DNA of 20,227 nt from CAXMQS01 sp964195995 (GCA_964195995.1 CAXMQS010000099.1:1-20227); one strand, 5' to 3'. Positions 1-7,258 are shown, counted from the stretch's first letter. Notes: generated by a model from the sequence alone, not told the origin. Made by a program: numbers and translations.

Positions 1-968
1 TCGCCGATCGACCTCTCGACGAGTTGGGCGAATGTGCCTTGGACCTCCGGGCGCTCGGTCGACCGTCGCACCACAGCCACCGGGCGCTTGATGATGGACG
101 CCTCCTCCTGGACGCCTCCGGAGTCCGACACCAAGACCGCCGACTCCGCGGCCAGGCCCAGAAAGCTCACATAGTCGAGAGGCTCGGTGACGGTGATGCC
201 TTCCAGCTTGCCATCGAGTCCAAACCGCTCGATGGTGGCTGCGGTCCTGGGGTGCATTGGGTAGAGCACCGGGATGGGGAGGGAGCTGAGTTCGCCGAGC
301 ACAACCGCGAGGCGATCGGGATCGTCAACGTTCTCGGGCCGGTGGAGGGTCGCCAGCACGAACCCGTCGAATTCAAAGCCGAAGTCGGCTCGTATCTCCC
401 GGCGCCTCTCGATGGATGGGAGGAGCTCGTCAACCGCCTCGACGATGGTGTTCCCGGTCTCAACGACTCGAGGGCCGATGATGCTCTCGGCGGCGAGGTT
501 GGCCACATTGAGGTCGGTTGGGGCACAGCACAAGTCGGCGAGGTGATCCACCGCGACGCGGTTGTGCTCCTCAGGCATGAGCCGATCGAAGCTCCTCAAG
601 CCGGCTTCGATGTGAACGAGGGGGATCTCGCCGGCGTTGGCGGCAAGCGCTCCCGCTAGGGCGGTGTTGGTATCGCCCTGAACAACGACGGCCTGCGGCG
701 AACGCTGCGAGAACAGCTCGTCGAGTTGGCGCGTCGCCTTGCCGATCTGCGCACCGCGCGAGATGCCGCCGACATTCAACTCGACATCGGGCGTGGCAAG
801 TTCGAAGGCCTCGAAGAACACCTTGGACAGTGAGTCGTCGTAGTGCTGTCCAGAGTGGACGACCAGTGCGGCATCGCCGAGCTCCCTGATCACATTGGCA
901 AGCTTGACGACCTCGGGCCGGGTGCCGAGGACGACCGCGATGCTCTTCGGGGGGAGTTCTTGTATCAA
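1..968 (-). CDS. wecB: UDP-N-acetylglucosamine 2-epimerase (non-hydrolysing), 3' end outside window
   Basis: It interconverts UDP-GlcNAc and UDP-ManNAc in the cytoplasm, supplying ManNAc-type sugars for surface glycans. I translated the minus strand directly: 322 codons are open and the C-terminus runs off the left edge. Family motifs appear in order: LGTRPE near residue 14, HSGQHYD 38-44, QGDTNT 97-102, HIEAGLRS 119-126, PEEHNR 132-137, LHRPEN 208-213 and SDSGG 281-285. These cover the usual catalytic Asp, Glu, Glu and His positions. About 40-50 C-terminal residues should be missing. No ATG fits the N-terminus, so I chose TTG at 968, which has GGCGAG six bases upstream. The gene lies 15 bp from the divergent glycosyltransferase and opens the polysaccharide region. 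The family call is secure; the start is less so. Confidence 0.93.
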   Translation of the reverse strand, partial: MIQELPPKSIAVVLGTRPEVVKLANVIRELGDAALVVHSGQHYDDSLSKVFFEAFELATPDVELNVGGISRGAQIGKATRQLDELFSQRSPQAVVVQGDTNTALAGALAANAGEIPLVHIEAGLRSFDRLMPEEHNRVAVDHLADLCCAPTDLNVANLAAESIIGPRVVETGNTIVEAVDELLPSIERRREIRADFGFEFDGFVLATLHRPENVDDPDRLAVVLGELSSLPIPVLYPMHPRTAATIERFGLDGKLEGITVTEPLDYVSFLGLAAESAVLVSDSGGVQEEASIIKRPVAVVRRSTERPEVQGTFAQLVERSIG

Positions 969-970
969 GG

Positions 971-976
971 TACGCT
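971..976 (+). promoter_or_regulatory. Candidate -10 box (TACGCT) for a leaderless GT2 transcript
   Basis: GGTACGCT occupies 969-976, and seven bases separate it from ATG 984. There is no Shine-Dalgarno sequence in front of that ATG. A -10 hexamer of TANNNT type at this distance would place the transcript start at or next to the start codon. No -35 match was seen. This is an inference from position and from recurrence elsewhere in the window. Confidence 0.4.
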
Positions 977-983
977 CGCCGTG

Positions 984-2153
984 ATGGTACGAATCGTGGC
1001 GCTCACCGCCCAAGGGCTTCTGCTTGCCTTCCTTGTCTACGAGTTGATGGTGTCGCTGTGGGGATGGCGGCATCCTCGGCCTGCTGCGGCCTCGAGCCGC
1101 ACCCAGCGCTTCCGTGTCGTCGTTCCCGCCCACAACGAGGCCATGGTCATCGGCGGAGTCCTGGCGGATATCGCCGGCCAGGGTTACCCAAAGGAGCTTG
1201 TGCGGTGTGTCGTGATAGCGGATCGTTGTGAGGACGACACGGCTGCTGTTGCCGCAGCCCTTGCCGAGGTAGCGGAGCGCGTCGATGGTGAAGGCGGAAA
1301 GGGGGCAGCGCTCGACTGGTATCTGACTCAGCATCCGCTCGGTGACGATGAGGCGCTTGTGGTTTTCGACGCGGACTCGCGCGTGCCGTCGGAGGCGCTC
1401 GGACGCATCGGCGACGAGCTGGCCGCCGGCCATGGCGCCTGCCAGCTCTATCTCGACGTCGACAACCCGTCAGGGTCTGTCCTGGCCACTGCGTCGGCGC
1501 TCTCCTATTGGGCGGGGAATCGAATGATCCAACTGGCGCGTCATAATCTCGGCTGGTCGGCAGACCTCGGTGGCACCGGGATGGCGTTCGCCCCCAGCGC
1601 CATGGCAGGTCTTCGGGAGTTCGGTCACGGCCTGACGGAGGATCAGTCGGCACTGGCGCGCCTAGTCGTCGGCGGATATCGCGTGAGATGGCTCCACGAC
1701 GTCCGGCTGCGTGACGAGAAGCCGGAGGGCGTCAGCGTTGCGGTACGGCAGAGAGCCCGCTGGGTAGCGGGGAAGCGGACGGTCGCCAGGCAGTACACCG
1801 GATCGTTGCTGCGCGGCGCCTGGCGCCAGCGCTCCTGGGCGCCCGTCGATGTCGCGATTCGGCTGCTGCAACCAGGGCGGTCGTTCGCGGCCCTGCTGGC
1901 AGCGGTCCTGGCGACAGTTGCCGTCTCGACCGAGTCCGATCTGCTCTTCCCGTGGTGGTTGTGGGCCTCCATTGCGTCTGCCGTCGTGGCTGCGCCGATC
2001 GCCTTCTTGCTGCGGGATCACATCCCGCTGCGATACGTCGTCCGCTACCCGTTCGTTGTATTGCTGGCGTTGCTGTGGCTTCCGGTCCGACTCGCCAGTC
2101 GAGTGCTCGGCCAGGAGTGGCGTCGAACAGAGCGTCGTGCGGAGCGGGCCTGA
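984..2153 (+). CDS. Membrane glycosyltransferase family 2 (processive-type motifs)
   Basis: This 389-residue GT2 enzyme probably adds sugars from nucleotide donors to a growing envelope glycan at the inner face of the membrane. An N-terminal membrane segment covers about residues 9-27. The GT-A domain follows, with VPAHNE 47-52, D80, DADS 129-132 and TEDQ 218-221. A QRARW motif at 256-260 matches the Q/RxxRW motif of cellulose-synthase-like GT2s. Two or three further hydrophobic segments lie between about 290 and 365. The reading frame extends upstream to 843, but that part is antisense to wecB and has no family similarity, so I start at ATG 984 (GTG 981 is an alternative). It is followed at 2170 by a flippase, suggesting coupled assembly and export. 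The acceptor and sugar cannot be read from the sequence. Confidence 0.88.
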   Translation: MVRIVALTAQGLLLAFLVYELMVSLWGWRHPRPAAASSRTQRFRVVVPAHNEAMVIGGVLADIAGQGYPKELVRCVVIADRCEDDTAAVAAALAEVAERVDGEGGKGAALDWYLTQHPLGDDEALVVFDADSRVPSEALGRIGDELAAGHGACQLYLDVDNPSGSVLATASALSYWAGNRMIQLARHNLGWSADLGGTGMAFAPSAMAGLREFGHGLTEDQSALARLVVGGYRVRWLHDVRLRDEKPEGVSVAVRQRARWVAGKRTVARQYTGSLLRGAWRQRSWAPVDVAIRLLQPGRSFAALLAAVLATVAVSTESDLLFPWWLWASIASAVVAAPIAFLLRDHIPLRYVVRYPFVVLLALLWLPVRLASRVLGQEWRRTERRAERA

Positions 2154-2154
2154 T

Positions 2155-2160
2155 TAACCT
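2155..2160 (+). promoter_or_regulatory. Candidate -10 box (TAACCT) for flippase gene
   Basis: TAACCT lies just after the stop of the upstream GT2, nine bases before GTG 2170. No Shine-Dalgarno is present between them. It has the same spacing as TACGCT before the gene at 4471. It may give the flippase its own near-leaderless transcript in addition to read-through. Confidence 0.3.
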
Positions 2161-2169
2161 GCCCCTGCT

Positions 2170-3429
2170 GTGACCTCCCTCCAAACCCCTCAGCTCAGCG
2201 CGCCTGTTTCGAGAGGCACATCAGTGATGGTCGCTGGAGGGGTGCTTGGGGCCATCGGCGTGTACGTCTTCCAACTAATAGGGGGTCGCGCTCTTGGCGA
2301 GGTTGAGTTCACTCCCATCGCCAACCTGTGGACCGTTCAGTTCCTTGTCATCACGATTGTCCTGTTTCCCATCGAACAGCTCACCATCCGCCGCTTGGCG
2401 ATGCGCCCCGATCACCCGCTTCGCCGAGACATGCCGCTCATCGCTGGCGTCGTTGGGAGCACGGCGATCGTCGTCGCTGCCGCGCTGTTCATTTGGCGAG
2501 ACGAGTTTCTTGACGGTGAAACTGTTCACGCGGTGCAGGCCGGCTTACTGGTGCTGGGGTACGGGATGTTCGCCTTCGGCAGAGGCCGGCTGGCGGGCAT
2601 GCTCGACTTTCGCCACTACGGATTCACCACAGGTGCCGAGTCGATGACGCGGCTAGCACTCGCCGTGGTTCTGGTGGTCATTGGAACTACGTCTGCCGGC
2701 CTGGCGTGGGCAATGGTGGCGGCTCCGCTCGTCATCCTGGCTTGGCAGCCCTTCCGCCACATCGCCGCCGACGACGAGCACATCTCGGTCGAGGGAGCAG
2801 GCGGATTCTTGGCGAGCTACGTTGTCGCCAATGGTGCCTCCAACATCATTCTGGCCGCGGGACCACTGGTGGTGGATGCCCTTGGCGCCAGCAATGCGGT
2901 GGTCAACCAATACTTCTTTGCCCTGATACTGCTGCGGGCACCATTTACGTTCGCCTATGCGCTCATTGCCAGGGTCTTGGCACCAATGGCTCGCTTGGTA
3001 TCTGAGGGCCGGTCGAGTGAGCTCTCTCGGTTCGTTGGTCTCATCGTTGTTGCGGGCGTTGGCATCTCTGCCGTTGGCGGCGTTGTCGGTAACGCCATCG
3101 GACCATGGGTCGTTGCCCTGTTGTTCGGCGACGAGTTCCGCCCCCAGGCGTTGGTGGCCGCCCTCATCGTTGCTGGGGTTGGAGCGGCCTTCGCCTCACT
3201 GATCCTCACTCAGATTCTCGTGGCACGAGGACACACGGGGCGCCTGGCGATGGCCTGGGTAACAGCACTAGTAGCCGCCGCCACGGCGATCGCTGTCGTA
3301 GGCGGCGAACCTGATGTTCGCGTGGCTCTTGGGTTCATCGTGGGACAGGCTGTGGCGCTCATCGGGTTGGCGATCGCGGCACTTGAGCGGTCCCCAGCGT
3401 CCACGGCGACTCCTGCAGCTGGTGGCTAG
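2170..3429 (+). CDS. Polysaccharide flippase / Wzx-like membrane protein
   Basis: This 419-residue protein is almost entirely hydrophobic helices, about a dozen by eye, separated by short charged loops such as RRLAMRPDHPLRRD around residues 75-88. Length, helix count and the GG-ALG--EF N-terminal pattern fit the MOP superfamily branch annotated as lipopolysaccharide biosynthesis or oligosaccharide flippase proteins. It would move an undecaprenyl-linked oligosaccharide across the membrane. It starts 16 bases after the preceding GT2 stop, and I take GTG 2170; ATG 2227 is a possible shorter start. It converges with the next gene and shares a CTAG whose two strands give both TAG stops. It is distinct from MurJ, which is encoded separately at 7368-8921. 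The substrate is unknown. Confidence 0.8.
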   Translation: MTSLQTPQLSAPVSRGTSVMVAGGVLGAIGVYVFQLIGGRALGEVEFTPIANLWTVQFLVITIVLFPIEQLTIRRLAMRPDHPLRRDMPLIAGVVGSTAIVVAAALFIWRDEFLDGETVHAVQAGLLVLGYGMFAFGRGRLAGMLDFRHYGFTTGAESMTRLALAVVLVVIGTTSAGLAWAMVAAPLVILAWQPFRHIAADDEHISVEGAGGFLASYVVANGASNIILAAGPLVVDALGASNAVVNQYFFALILLRAPFTFAYALIARVLAPMARLVSEGRSSELSRFVGLIVVAGVGISAVGGVVGNAIGPWVVALLFGDEFRPQALVAALIVAGVGAAFASLILTQILVARGHTGRLAMAWVTALVAAATAIAVVGGEPDVRVALGFIVGQAVALIGLAIAALERSPASTATPAAGG

Positions 3430-3438
3430 CCCGCCAGC
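3418..3438. terminator. Hairpin over the shared stop codons of two convergent genes
   Basis: Bases 3418-3425 pair with 3431-3438 (GCTGGTGG with CCGCCAGC), an eight-pair stem with one G-U wobble in the plus-strand RNA. The loop CTAGC holds the TAG stops of both convergent genes. No T tract follows on either strand, so it is a terminator only of the U-less type discussed for actinobacteria. Confidence 0.4.
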
Positions 3439-4409
3439 GCTCGTCTCGTCTCCCAAGGACCTTTGAGCAGGCCTACCACGAGGCCGATGCCGTAGCTCAA
3501 TTGCATGGCCGCAGCAGCCCCGAACACGAGCGGGGCTAATCGTCCGGCACCGATCGCAGCTCCGGTCAGCACGACGGCCCACGATCCCAGCAGTAACCAC
3601 AGCGGCCATGGTGTCAGCGGAGCGAGCAGGGCGGTTGCCAGCAAGCCCCCCACAAGTCCCAGGGGAGCCAGTGGCCGCCATGACGGCCAGCGGCCGTTGG
3701 CCCACAACAGCTCCGCCTTCGCCTTTCCCCAGGAGTAGTACTGGCGCCACAGTGCTCCCCATCCGTGCCGAGGCCGGTACGTCGAGCGGATCGACGGGTC
3801 AAGACGCACGCGGTGCCCGGCGTCTCGCCAGCGGCGATAGAGGTCCGCGTCCTCGGCGGCCCCGGATGGCAGGGCTCGATAGCCCCCGGCTGCCAGGAAG
3901 TCCTCGCGGCGGAACGAGCCGAGATAGACGGTGTCGACGTCCGCGGCGGGACCGACGTGGTGAAACCGTCCCGGCCCGATGGCGAGGCCGGATGTCATGG
4001 CGTGAGCGATGGCCGAGCCGAGCGGCGACTCCCCGTGTGGCCTCATATGGCCGCCGGCAGCGATAGCTCCGGAATCCTGGAGAACTCGCACCGATGCTGC
4101 CACATAGTCGGGCTCGTACACCGTGTGGCCATCGACCCTGACGAGGATGTCGCCAGTGGCGACGGTAGCCGCGGTGTTCACTCCGACAGATTGCACGCGC
4201 CCCGGATTGTCGATGATGGTGAGGTTGGGAAGCTCTTCTTGCCACTGAGCAAGGCGTTCAAGGGTTCCGTCTGTCGAGCCGCCGTCGGCGATAACGATCT
4301 CCAGCTTGCCCGGGTACTCCTGGCTCCGAAGTGACTCGAGGCAACCGTCGATGGCCAAAACCTCGTTGAGGACTGGCAGAACGACGGTCACTGCGGGGTG
4401 GGCGGTCAC
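3426..4409 (-). CDS. Glycosyltransferase family 2, ExoA-like
   Basis: This 327-residue GT2 probably transfers a sugar in exopolysaccharide repeat-unit assembly at the cytoplasmic membrane face. The N-terminal GT-A domain has LPVLNE 11-16, ADGGSTDGT 41-49, VDGHT 92-96 (the DxD region) and AEDADLYRRW 185-194. This pattern resembles succinoglycan synthesis protein ExoA. Two or three hydrophobic helices from about 240 to 320 anchor the C-terminus. The start is GTG 4409. There is no Shine-Dalgarno; instead GGTAGAGT ends six bases upstream, consistent with a leaderless message. It is divergent from the gene at 4471 and convergent with the flippase. The donor and acceptor cannot be assigned. Confidence 0.87.
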   Translation of the reverse strand: MTAHPAVTVVLPVLNEVLAIDGCLESLRSQEYPGKLEIVIADGGSTDGTLERLAQWQEELPNLTIIDNPGRVQSVGVNTAATVATGDILVRVDGHTVYEPDYVAASVRVLQDSGAIAAGGHMRPHGESPLGSAIAHAMTSGLAIGPGRFHHVGPAADVDTVYLGSFRREDFLAAGGYRALPSGAAEDADLYRRWRDAGHRVRLDPSIRSTYRPRHGWGALWRQYYSWGKAKAELLWANGRWPSWRPLAPLGLVGGLLATALLAPLTPWPLWLLLGSWAVVLTGAAIGAGRLAPLVFGAAAAMQLSYGIGLVVGLLKGPWETRRALAG

Positions 4410-4415
4410 GCGGCG

Positions 4416-4421
4416 ACTCTA
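4416..4421 (-). promoter_or_regulatory. Candidate -10 box (TAGAGT), leaderless ExoA-like gene
   Basis: On the minus strand GGTAGAGT is followed by six bases and then GTG 4409, with no Shine-Dalgarno. Transcription would start at the start codon. No convincing -35 was found. Confidence 0.42.
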
Positions 4422-4455
4422 CCGAGGAGTCCCGTCGTCGCTGGAGGGAGGCCGG

Positions 4456-4461
4456 TACGCT
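4456..4461 (+). promoter_or_regulatory. Candidate -10 box (TACGCT) for GT2-DUF2304 pair
   Basis: GGTACGCTC at 4454-4462 repeats exactly the nine bases at 969-977 in front of another GT2 gene. Nine bases separate the hexamer from ATG 4471, with no Shine-Dalgarno. The 61-bp divergent gap 4410-4470 must serve both this gene and the ExoA-like gene. Confidence 0.38.
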
Positions 4462-4470
4462 CTTGCGGCG

Positions 4471-5160
4471 ATGAAGACGATCGCAGTCATCCCTGCGTAC
4501 AACGAAGAAGCGACGGTTGGCAGCGTCGTCAGCCAGCTCGACAAGCTCGGGTTGGGCGCCGTCGTGATCGACGACGGTTCGTCTGATAGAACGGCCGAGA
4601 GGGCCGCGGCGTCCGGCGCCACTGTGCTGCGACACCCGACCAACATCGGAGTAGGCGGTGCGCTGCGGACGGGCTTTGCCTACGCCGCGCGAAGCGGACA
4701 CGAGCGGGTCATCTGCGTCGACGCCGATCTCCAGCATGAGCCGAATTCGATAGTGGACCTTCTCAACGCTGCAGACACCTCCGGAGCGGAATTGGTGATC
4801 GGATCCCGCTTCGCTGAAGGTGGCTACGAGGTTTCGTGGTCGCGACGCCTCCTCATGAGAGCCCTGGGCCACTGGATCTCGCGACGGGTTGGTTCCGAGC
4901 TTGACGATGTCACCTCGGGCTTTCGGGTCATCTCCGAGCCCCTTTTGTCGCGCTTTGCAGCCGAATATCCGGCTGAGTTCCTCGGGGACACGGTCGAGGC
5001 GATCCTGGAGGCGCACGCCTGGGGAGCCCGGATCGCGCAGGCCGGCGTCACCATGGCTGCTCGCCCCGCAGGCGAGGCAACATCGCGCTTTCACGCCGCC
5101 GGCCACCTGCTTCGCCTGTTGTTGGTGCTCGTTGTCACCCCGCGGCGAGGCCGAGCATGA
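4471..5160 (+). CDS. Glycosyltransferase family 2, polyprenyl-phosphate sugar synthase-like (DPMS/GacI type)
   Basis: This 229-residue GT2 probably moves a sugar from a nucleotide donor to undecaprenyl phosphate, giving a lipid-linked sugar for later transfer outside the membrane. Motifs are VIPAYNEE 6-13, DDGSSD 34-39, DADLQH 84-89 and DVTSGFR 146-152, which together mark the dolichyl-phosphate-mannose-synthase-like branch. A short hydrophobic stretch near 212-222 could contact the membrane. The open frame begins at 4306, but the first 55 codons overlap the divergent gene and lack GT similarity, so I start at ATG 4471. Its TGA overlaps the ATG of the DUF2304 gene (ATGA), implying translational coupling and likely a complex with that protein. 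Confidence 0.85.
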   Translation: MKTIAVIPAYNEEATVGSVVSQLDKLGLGAVVIDDGSSDRTAERAAASGATVLRHPTNIGVGGALRTGFAYAARSGHERVICVDADLQHEPNSIVDLLNAADTSGAELVIGSRFAEGGYEVSWSRRLLMRALGHWISRRVGSELDDVTSGFRVISEPLLSRFAAEYPAEFLGDTVEAILEAHAWGARIAQAGVTMAARPAGEATSRFHAAGHLLRLLLVLVVTPRRGRA

Positions 5161-5522
5161 GCACCGGAGCCCAGATTCTGCTGTTCGCTTTGGCCCTGGG
5201 AACCCTCGGGATTGTCATCGCCCTGGTGCGACGGGGGAGCCTCAAGGAACGATTCGCCGTCCTGTGGCTCGCCGTTGGTGTCGGGCTGGTCGTTGTGGCG
5301 CTGGTGCGTCCTCTCCTTGACACCATCTCCGACAAGCTAGAGATCGAGGGAACCAGCACCGTCTTTCTGGCGGCGCTGCTCTTCCTGTTGGGCCTCGTTC
5401 TGCACCTCTCGGTAATCGTGTCCCGGCTCGAAGGCCAGGTGCGTGACATCGCGCAAGCCCATGCTCTTCTCGAACATGCGCTTGGCGAGGCGAACAGTCC
5501 CGAGTCACAGCAACAGGGCTAA
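5157..5522 (+). CDS. DUF2304 small membrane protein, probable partner of the upstream GT2
   Basis: This 121-residue protein has three hydrophobic segments (about 5-24, 33-52 and 68-88) and a charged, helix-prone tail (about 88-112). This matches DUF2304 in size and layout. DUF2304 includes GacJ of streptococci, reported to bind and stimulate the undecaprenyl-phosphate GlcNAc synthase GacI. Here the gene overlaps a GacI-like GT2 by four bases, so an activator or anchor role for that enzyme is a reasonable inference. It lies in the membrane and has no visible catalytic motif. ATG 5157 is preceded by a GAGG-containing sequence. Confidence 0.75.
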   Translation: MSTGAQILLFALALGTLGIVIALVRRGSLKERFAVLWLAVGVGLVVVALVRPLLDTISDKLEIEGTSTVFLAALLFLLGLVLHLSVIVSRLEGQVRDIAQAHALLEHALGEANSPESQQQG

Positions 5523-5541
5523 CCCGGCACGGTGGCAGCCC

Positions 5542-5572
5542 TTGAGCCCGTGCTTGGCATGGAACCTACAAT
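5542..5572 (+). promoter_or_regulatory. Candidate promoter for the cupin gene (TTGAGC N19 TACAAT)
   Basis: TACAAT at 5567-5572 is close to the sigma-70-type -10 consensus, and TTGAGC at 5542-5547 could act as -35 with a long 19-base spacer. Transcription would start near 5579, leaving a short leader that contains GAGGAG. It lies in the 74-bp gap after the DUF2304 gene. Confidence 0.4.
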
Positions 5573-5584
5573 CCGCCCTCCCTT

Positions 5585-5590
5585 GAGGAG
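5585..5590 (+). promoter_or_regulatory. Shine-Dalgarno (GAGGAG) deciding a TTG start
   Basis: GAGGAG is six bases before TTG 5597. The nearby ATG at 5601 is in another frame and would not give the cupin protein, so the ribosome site supports TTG. Confidence 0.65.
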
Positions 5591-5596
5591 CCCCAG

Positions 5597-6121
5597 TTGG
5601 ATGGCATCACCAAGCAGCCCAAGACGACAAGGCTCGATGGCCGGCGACTCGACCAGATACCCGACGGTGTGATCTTTCGCGATCTGGTCACCCATCCCGA
5701 TCAGCGCGGCTCCGTCATCGAGCTGTTCAATCCGAATTGGGAGTGGCATCCCGAGCCTCTCCGTCACTCCTACGTGTTCACCATCCGCCCCGGGATGGCT
5801 AAGGGCTGGGGTATGCACAAGCGGGCTTCGGACCGCTACGCGATGTTGTTCGGTGAGATGCTGACAGTTCTCTACGACGGCCGCGAAGATTCTCCCACTC
5901 ACGGGCTCGTCGCCGAGGTGACCCTGTCTGAGCACCGCCGGAGGCTCATCGCAATTCCTCCGGGAATATGGCATGCGAACGTGAACCTGGGATCGAGCGA
6001 CGCCGTCATCGTCAACTTCAAGACCGAGCCCTACAACCACGAGGATCCCGACAAATACCTCCTTCCACTCGACACGGACGACATCCCCTACACGTTCAAG
6101 GGGCATACGGTCGGCTGGTAG
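5597..6121 (+). CDS. RmlC-like cupin, dTDP-4-dehydrorhamnose 3,5-epimerase family
   Basis: This 174-residue single-domain cupin resembles RmlC-type sugar epimerases, which act on dTDP-4-keto-6-deoxy sugars in the cytoplasm. The pattern DQRGSVIELF 35-44, WGMHKRAS 71-78 (H74 at the catalytic-His position), IPPGIWHAN 120-128 and NFKTEPYNHEDPDKY 140-154 follows the order of RmlC motifs. It is diverged, and Y146 is only a candidate for the catalytic Tyr. No rmlA, rmlB or rmlD lies in the window, so its substrate could be another sugar nucleotide or it could be a non-classical cupin epimerase or isomerase. TTG start with GAGGAG upstream. It converges with a GT2, three bases apart. Confidence 0.75.
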   Translation: MDGITKQPKTTRLDGRRLDQIPDGVIFRDLVTHPDQRGSVIELFNPNWEWHPEPLRHSYVFTIRPGMAKGWGMHKRASDRYAMLFGEMLTVLYDGREDSPTHGLVAEVTLSEHRRRLIAIPPGIWHANVNLGSSDAVIVNFKTEPYNHEDPDKYLLPLDTDDIPYTFKGHTVGW

Positions 6122-6132
6122 CCCTCAGGGCT
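6120..6132. terminator. Small inverted repeat across convergent stop codons
   Basis: AGCCCT at 6120-6125 and AGGGCT at 6127-6132 are exact inverted repeats around one base. They cover the end of the cupin TAG and the GT2 TGA. As RNA this is a short stem with a five-base loop and no T tract, so terminator function is weakly supported. Confidence 0.25.
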
Positions 6133-7258
6133 TCCCTTGGCGGATCATGGCTCGGGCCGCATAGCGCACGAGCTTGCCAACACCAGGCAGGCGCATGATG
6201 GTGTTGCGAAGCCTCCAGGTCGCTGAGCCGTACACGCCACCGAGCTCGTCCTTCGTGCTGGTCAATTCGGCGATGACCTCGTCGCGAGCGAGCTCGATGA
6301 TGCGGATCCTGTCTTGATCTGCGTCGTGCTGGCCGGCCAGCACGGCATTGCTCGATGCCATCTCCGCTAGTTCCTGGCCGATGGCGTCGGCGCGATCGTT
6401 GGCAGCCGCAGTCTCGGCTCGGAAACGGTCGACCTCGACCCGCTGATGCTCGGATGCGGCGTGGACCGCGTCGCGATCGGCCGCGACCAGAGCTTCTCTC
6501 TCGGCGCGTTCTCTCGTCACCACCTCAAGGACGATGGGGCGGAACCCCGTCAGCCACCGGGGATCCCGCAGCCGGTCTGCCCACGCCTCGAGCTCGGACA
6601 ATCGCTCGGGCTCGCTCATGTGATCGCGAAGCGTGGCCGGAAAGCTGAGTGTGTTGGGGGTCGTCCCACTCACGGCGACGACCCCATGCACCCCCAAGAT
6701 CTGTTGCCACATGTAGAGGTCTGTAGGCGTTCCGTGCGGTGTGGTGCGCCAACCGAAGGGAAGCTGTCGATAGAAGGCAAGGGTGTGGGCACCCGTTGTG
6801 AGTGGTATCGCGTTCTGACCCCGCTCCAGCATCGCCCGGTAGTAGTCCAAGCCCAGGTCAACAGTCCAACTGAACAGGCTGCCGCCGCCGTCGACTGCCA
6901 TCGGAAGGCTGTGGGCGAAGTCCGCATGTGCCAGCATCGCCAGGATGTTGTCGACGTGATCGGGGAGCCAGAGGTCGTCGTCGGAGAGGTAGCAGACCAC
7001 CTCGCCGCCGGCCTCGCTGAGTGCCGAATGACGATGAACCTCGCCGTGGCGTGGCCCCTTGGGGTTGTCGAAGAAGCGGACACGCTCGTCGGAGGCCTGG
7101 AGCTCGAGAGCGACTTCCCTGGTCTCTGGGGTAGGGCCATCGCCGACGATCAAGACCTCGATGTCGTCAACGGTCTGTCGCAGCGCGGACCCCACCGCCA
7201 ACGACAGCAGTGGTCCGTGGTTGTGGGTGGGGACGAGCACGGTCGCGCTCAGTGCCAT
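6125..7258 (-). CDS. Glycosyltransferase family 2 with C-terminal coiled coil
   Basis: This 377-residue protein has an N-terminal GT-A domain: VPTHNHG 9-15, IVGDG 37-41 and SDDDLWLPDH 92-101. The last holds the DxD metal/nucleotide site. From about 250 to 338 the sequence is rich in Glu, Arg, Asp and Ala in heptad-like spacing, a likely coiled coil. It ends in a basic tail with GSATWRL near 344, a pattern seen at the C-terminus of many multi-part glycosyltransferases. There are no membrane helices. ATG 7258 has GGGAG seven bases upstream. It follows murJ on the same strand after 109 bp, which I found empty of genes. It probably decorates an envelope glycan; the coiled coil may oligomerise it or tether it to partners. 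Confidence 0.85.
   Translation of the reverse strand: MALSATVLVPTHNHGPLLSLAVGSALRQTVDDIEVLIVGDGPTPETREVALELQASDERVRFFDNPKGPRHGEVHRHSALSEAGGEVVCYLSDDDLWLPDHVDNILAMLAHADFAHSLPMAVDGGGSLFSWTVDLGLDYYRAMLERGQNAIPLTTGAHTLAFYRQLPFGWRTTPHGTPTDLYMWQQILGVHGVVAVSGTTPNTLSFPATLRDHMSEPERLSELEAWADRLRDPRWLTGFRPIVLEVVTRERAEREALVAADRDAVHAASEHQRVEVDRFRAETAAANDRADAIGQELAEMASSNAVLAGQHDADQDRIRIIELARDEVIAELTSTKDELGGVYGSATWRLRNTIMRLPGVGKLVRYAARAMIRQGKP

Noticed and set aside
24..659. Open frame of 211 codons on the plus strand
   Set aside because: It is antisense to wecB, whose motifs are unmistakable.
843..983. N-terminal extension of the first plus-strand GT2
   Set aside because: It would run over the wecB start in antisense, shows no family similarity, and a leaderless-type start exists at 984.
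4306..4470. N-terminal extension of the DPMS-like GT2
   Set aside because: It overlaps the divergent ExoA-like gene, and the conserved fold begins at the Met encoded at 4471.
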